Origin: [Flexibacter] sp. ATCC 35208
GTDB taxonomy: Bacteria; Bacteroidota; Bacteroidia; Chitinophagales; Chitinophagaceae
Direction of reading: 5' to 3'
Assembly: GCF_001975825.1 (NCBI RefSeq)
Contig: NZ_MTKN01000078.1
Span: 1-34,128, forward strand
DNA: 34,128 nucleotides
Of the stretch, positions 32,975 to 34,128 are shown one piece after another. The position numbers and the translations under genes are program-made. Numbering within the stretch: position 1 is the first letter of the stretch; the number at the start of each line of letters is the position of its first letter. The notes beneath the pieces were generated by a model. It saw only the letters and a list, made by a program, of their open reading frames with translations. It was not told the origin of the DNA and searched no databases.

Positions 32975-34061
32975 TTTGGAAAATAACGATAAGATACTCA
33001 AGATCTTCAGCACGGTTCGGTGTATGAACAGGGACCAATTGCCCCGTTATTTAGACGGGCGGCTCACAGACCTGGAAAAACATTTGCTGGAACAGCACCT
33101 GGTGGATTGTGATCTTTGCTTTGATGCGTTGCAGGCATTATCGCAGGCGAAACATAGAGAGCAGTACCAACCCTTGTCAGTGAATATACAGCAGTATATC
33201 CGCAATAGTGTGCGCAAGGTATCGACTACACAGAAGGTAGAACGGTATCAGCGGTTGGAGCAGAAGAAAGAGAGTTTCCTGATATATTTCTGGGTAGTCG
33301 CGGCCGTAGCACTGGGTGCTGGCGGGGTTTATCTGGTACAGCATCAGAATCGGTTCAGGGCAATGAATCCGGTACAGCAGTTAGCGGCAGCTGACAAAGT
33401 GATAGAACCAATTCAGACGAGTCAGAGTCAGCCGGTAGTACAGGCAACGGAAAGGGCGGCAGCTACGGCTCATGCTGCTCCTGTAGCAGATACATTGCAA
33501 CGGAGGCAACCTGTGCCAGGGGAGGTAAAACCAATCCCTGTGGTGAAAAAAGACACCATCAAAGCGGCATCGGCGCCAGTAGCACCAAAACCGGCTCCTC
33601 AAAAAGATTCTGTAAAGAAAACTCCTCCTGCAGAGCAAAAGGACGATAAGTCTACTTCACCACCGGCCAAAAAGGAGGAAAAATCCACTTTGCAACCGGC
33701 TAAAGAAACACCTGCCCCGGTAGCAGAGAAAAAAGAAACCCCTCCTGCTCCTAAAAAAGAGAAGGAAAAGGATGATGACGATGATAAAAAGACCGCCGAT
33801 GTACAACCCACAGGTACGGATGAATTCCTGTATAAGGCAGCGATGGTCTACCATCAGCAAGGTGACTTAAACGAAGCGATTTCGAGGTATAAACACCTTT
33901 CAGATAGTAAATCCAAATATGGGGAGCTGTCCCGTTATCAACTGGCTGTCTGCTATCGTAGCAAAGGGCAGACAGGAAAAGCCCGCAGGATGTTTAAAGA
34001 AGTAGTGAGGATGAATGGGCCGATGAAAGATAAAGCACAGTCTGCACTGGATAGTTTGTAA
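32964..34061 (+). CDS. Anti-sigma-like zinc-finger membrane protein with C-terminal TPR region
   Basis: The 365-residue protein has an N-terminal zinc-binding anti-sigma-like motif, His45-x3-Cys49-x2-Cys52 (EQHLVDCDLC), with Cys20 nearby. A membrane span lies at 105-125 (FLIYFWVVAAVALGAGGVYL). A long Pro/Lys/Glu-rich linker (about 150-275, ending in an Asp run) is probably periplasmic and extended. The C-terminus (about 283-365) has two TPR-like units (MVYHQQGDLNEAISRY and CYRSKGQTGKARRMFKEV). The fusion would place a sigma-binding domain inside and a TPR sensor outside. It overlaps the sigma-like gene by 11 bases and ends before a strong terminator. The architecture is clear; the regulatory role is inferred. 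Confidence 0.72.
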   Translation: MSSNLENNDKILKIFSTVRCMNRDQLPRYLDGRLTDLEKHLLEQHLVDCDLCFDALQALSQAKHREQYQPLSVNIQQYIRNSVRKVSTTQKVERYQRLEQKKESFLIYFWVVAAVALGAGGVYLVQHQNRFRAMNPVQQLAAADKVIEPIQTSQSQPVVQATERAAATAHAAPVADTLQRRQPVPGEVKPIPVVKKDTIKAASAPVAPKPAPQKDSVKKTPPAEQKDDKSTSPPAKKEEKSTLQPAKETPAPVAEKKETPPAPKKEKEKDDDDDKKTADVQPTGTDEFLYKAAMVYHQQGDLNEAISRYKHLSDSKSKYGELSRYQLAVCYRSKGQTGKARRMFKEVVRMNGPMKDKAQSALDSL

Positions 34062-34078
34062 TTATTTCTTCTTCATAA

Positions 34079-34117
34079 AAAAAAGGGGGCGCTACCCAAG
34101 GTAGCGCCCCCTTTTTT
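34079..34117 (+). terminator. Strong intrinsic terminator
   Basis: An 18-bp perfect stem (AAAAAAGGGGGCGCTACC with its complement, CAA loop) ends in six T residues, closing the sigma-like/anti-sigma-like unit. Confidence 0.93.
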
Positions 34118-34128
34118 CTTTGAAAATA

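Overview
The window looks like a chromosome segment of a Bacteroidota bacterium, most likely Chitinophagaceae and close to Chitinophaga. Seen directly: a PorP/SprF-type protein beside a giant secreted protein with a gliding-motility (type B) C-terminal sorting domain, a Cys-motif/CarboxypepD-like protein, fused ThrA, several TTG starts, few Shine-Dalgarno sites, and promoter-like TTTG-N19-21-TAnnTTTG pairs typical of the phylum. Most genes are housekeeping or metabolic. No tRNA, rRNA, CRISPR array, insertion sequence or phage gene was found.

Layout. 1-3.3 kb: a secreted GH35 beta-galactosidase, a Cys-motif membrane protein and a small TonB-C-like protein. 3.4-9.7 kb: a 1756-residue type IX secretion substrate built of PKD/Ig-like repeats, followed 10 bases later by its PorP/SprF-like partner. 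9.8-10.8 kb: an unknown protein and a decayed strip holding the frameshifted 5' end of a second GMC oxidoreductase. 10.8-13.3 kb (minus): a gluconate-2-dehydrogenase-subunit-3-like protein and a GMC oxidoreductase, separated by a tandem array of 33/34-bp hairpin units. 13.4-14.5 kb: an L,D-transpeptidase and a small membrane protein.

14.8-19.1 kb (minus): tyrosine catabolism, with hpd (4-hydroxyphenylpyruvate dioxygenase) and hmgA (homogentisate dioxygenase) flanking an aldo/keto reductase. Each of the two dioxygenase genes is preceded by a 33-codon ORF starting 16 bases after a promoter-like -7 box. The two peptides share a core (KYCFL, then LAMDA) while their codons differ mostly at synonymous positions. 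They look like a homologous pair of leader peptides or small proteins attached to both steps of one pathway, and are the most interesting observation here. 19.2-24.2 kb: the threonine operon thrA-thrB-thrC, preceded by a Thr/Ile-rich leader frame ending in a GC hairpin.

24.2-34.1 kb: a TPR lipoprotein, rpe, a histidine kinase/response regulator pair, phoH (with a long 5' leader holding a palindrome and a possible short ORF), a small lipoprotein, inorganic pyrophosphatase, an NlpC/P60 peptidase, and an overlapping pair made of a divergent sigma-factor-like protein and a membrane protein with an anti-sigma-like zinc motif and a C-terminal TPR region. Perfect-stem terminators separate most units.
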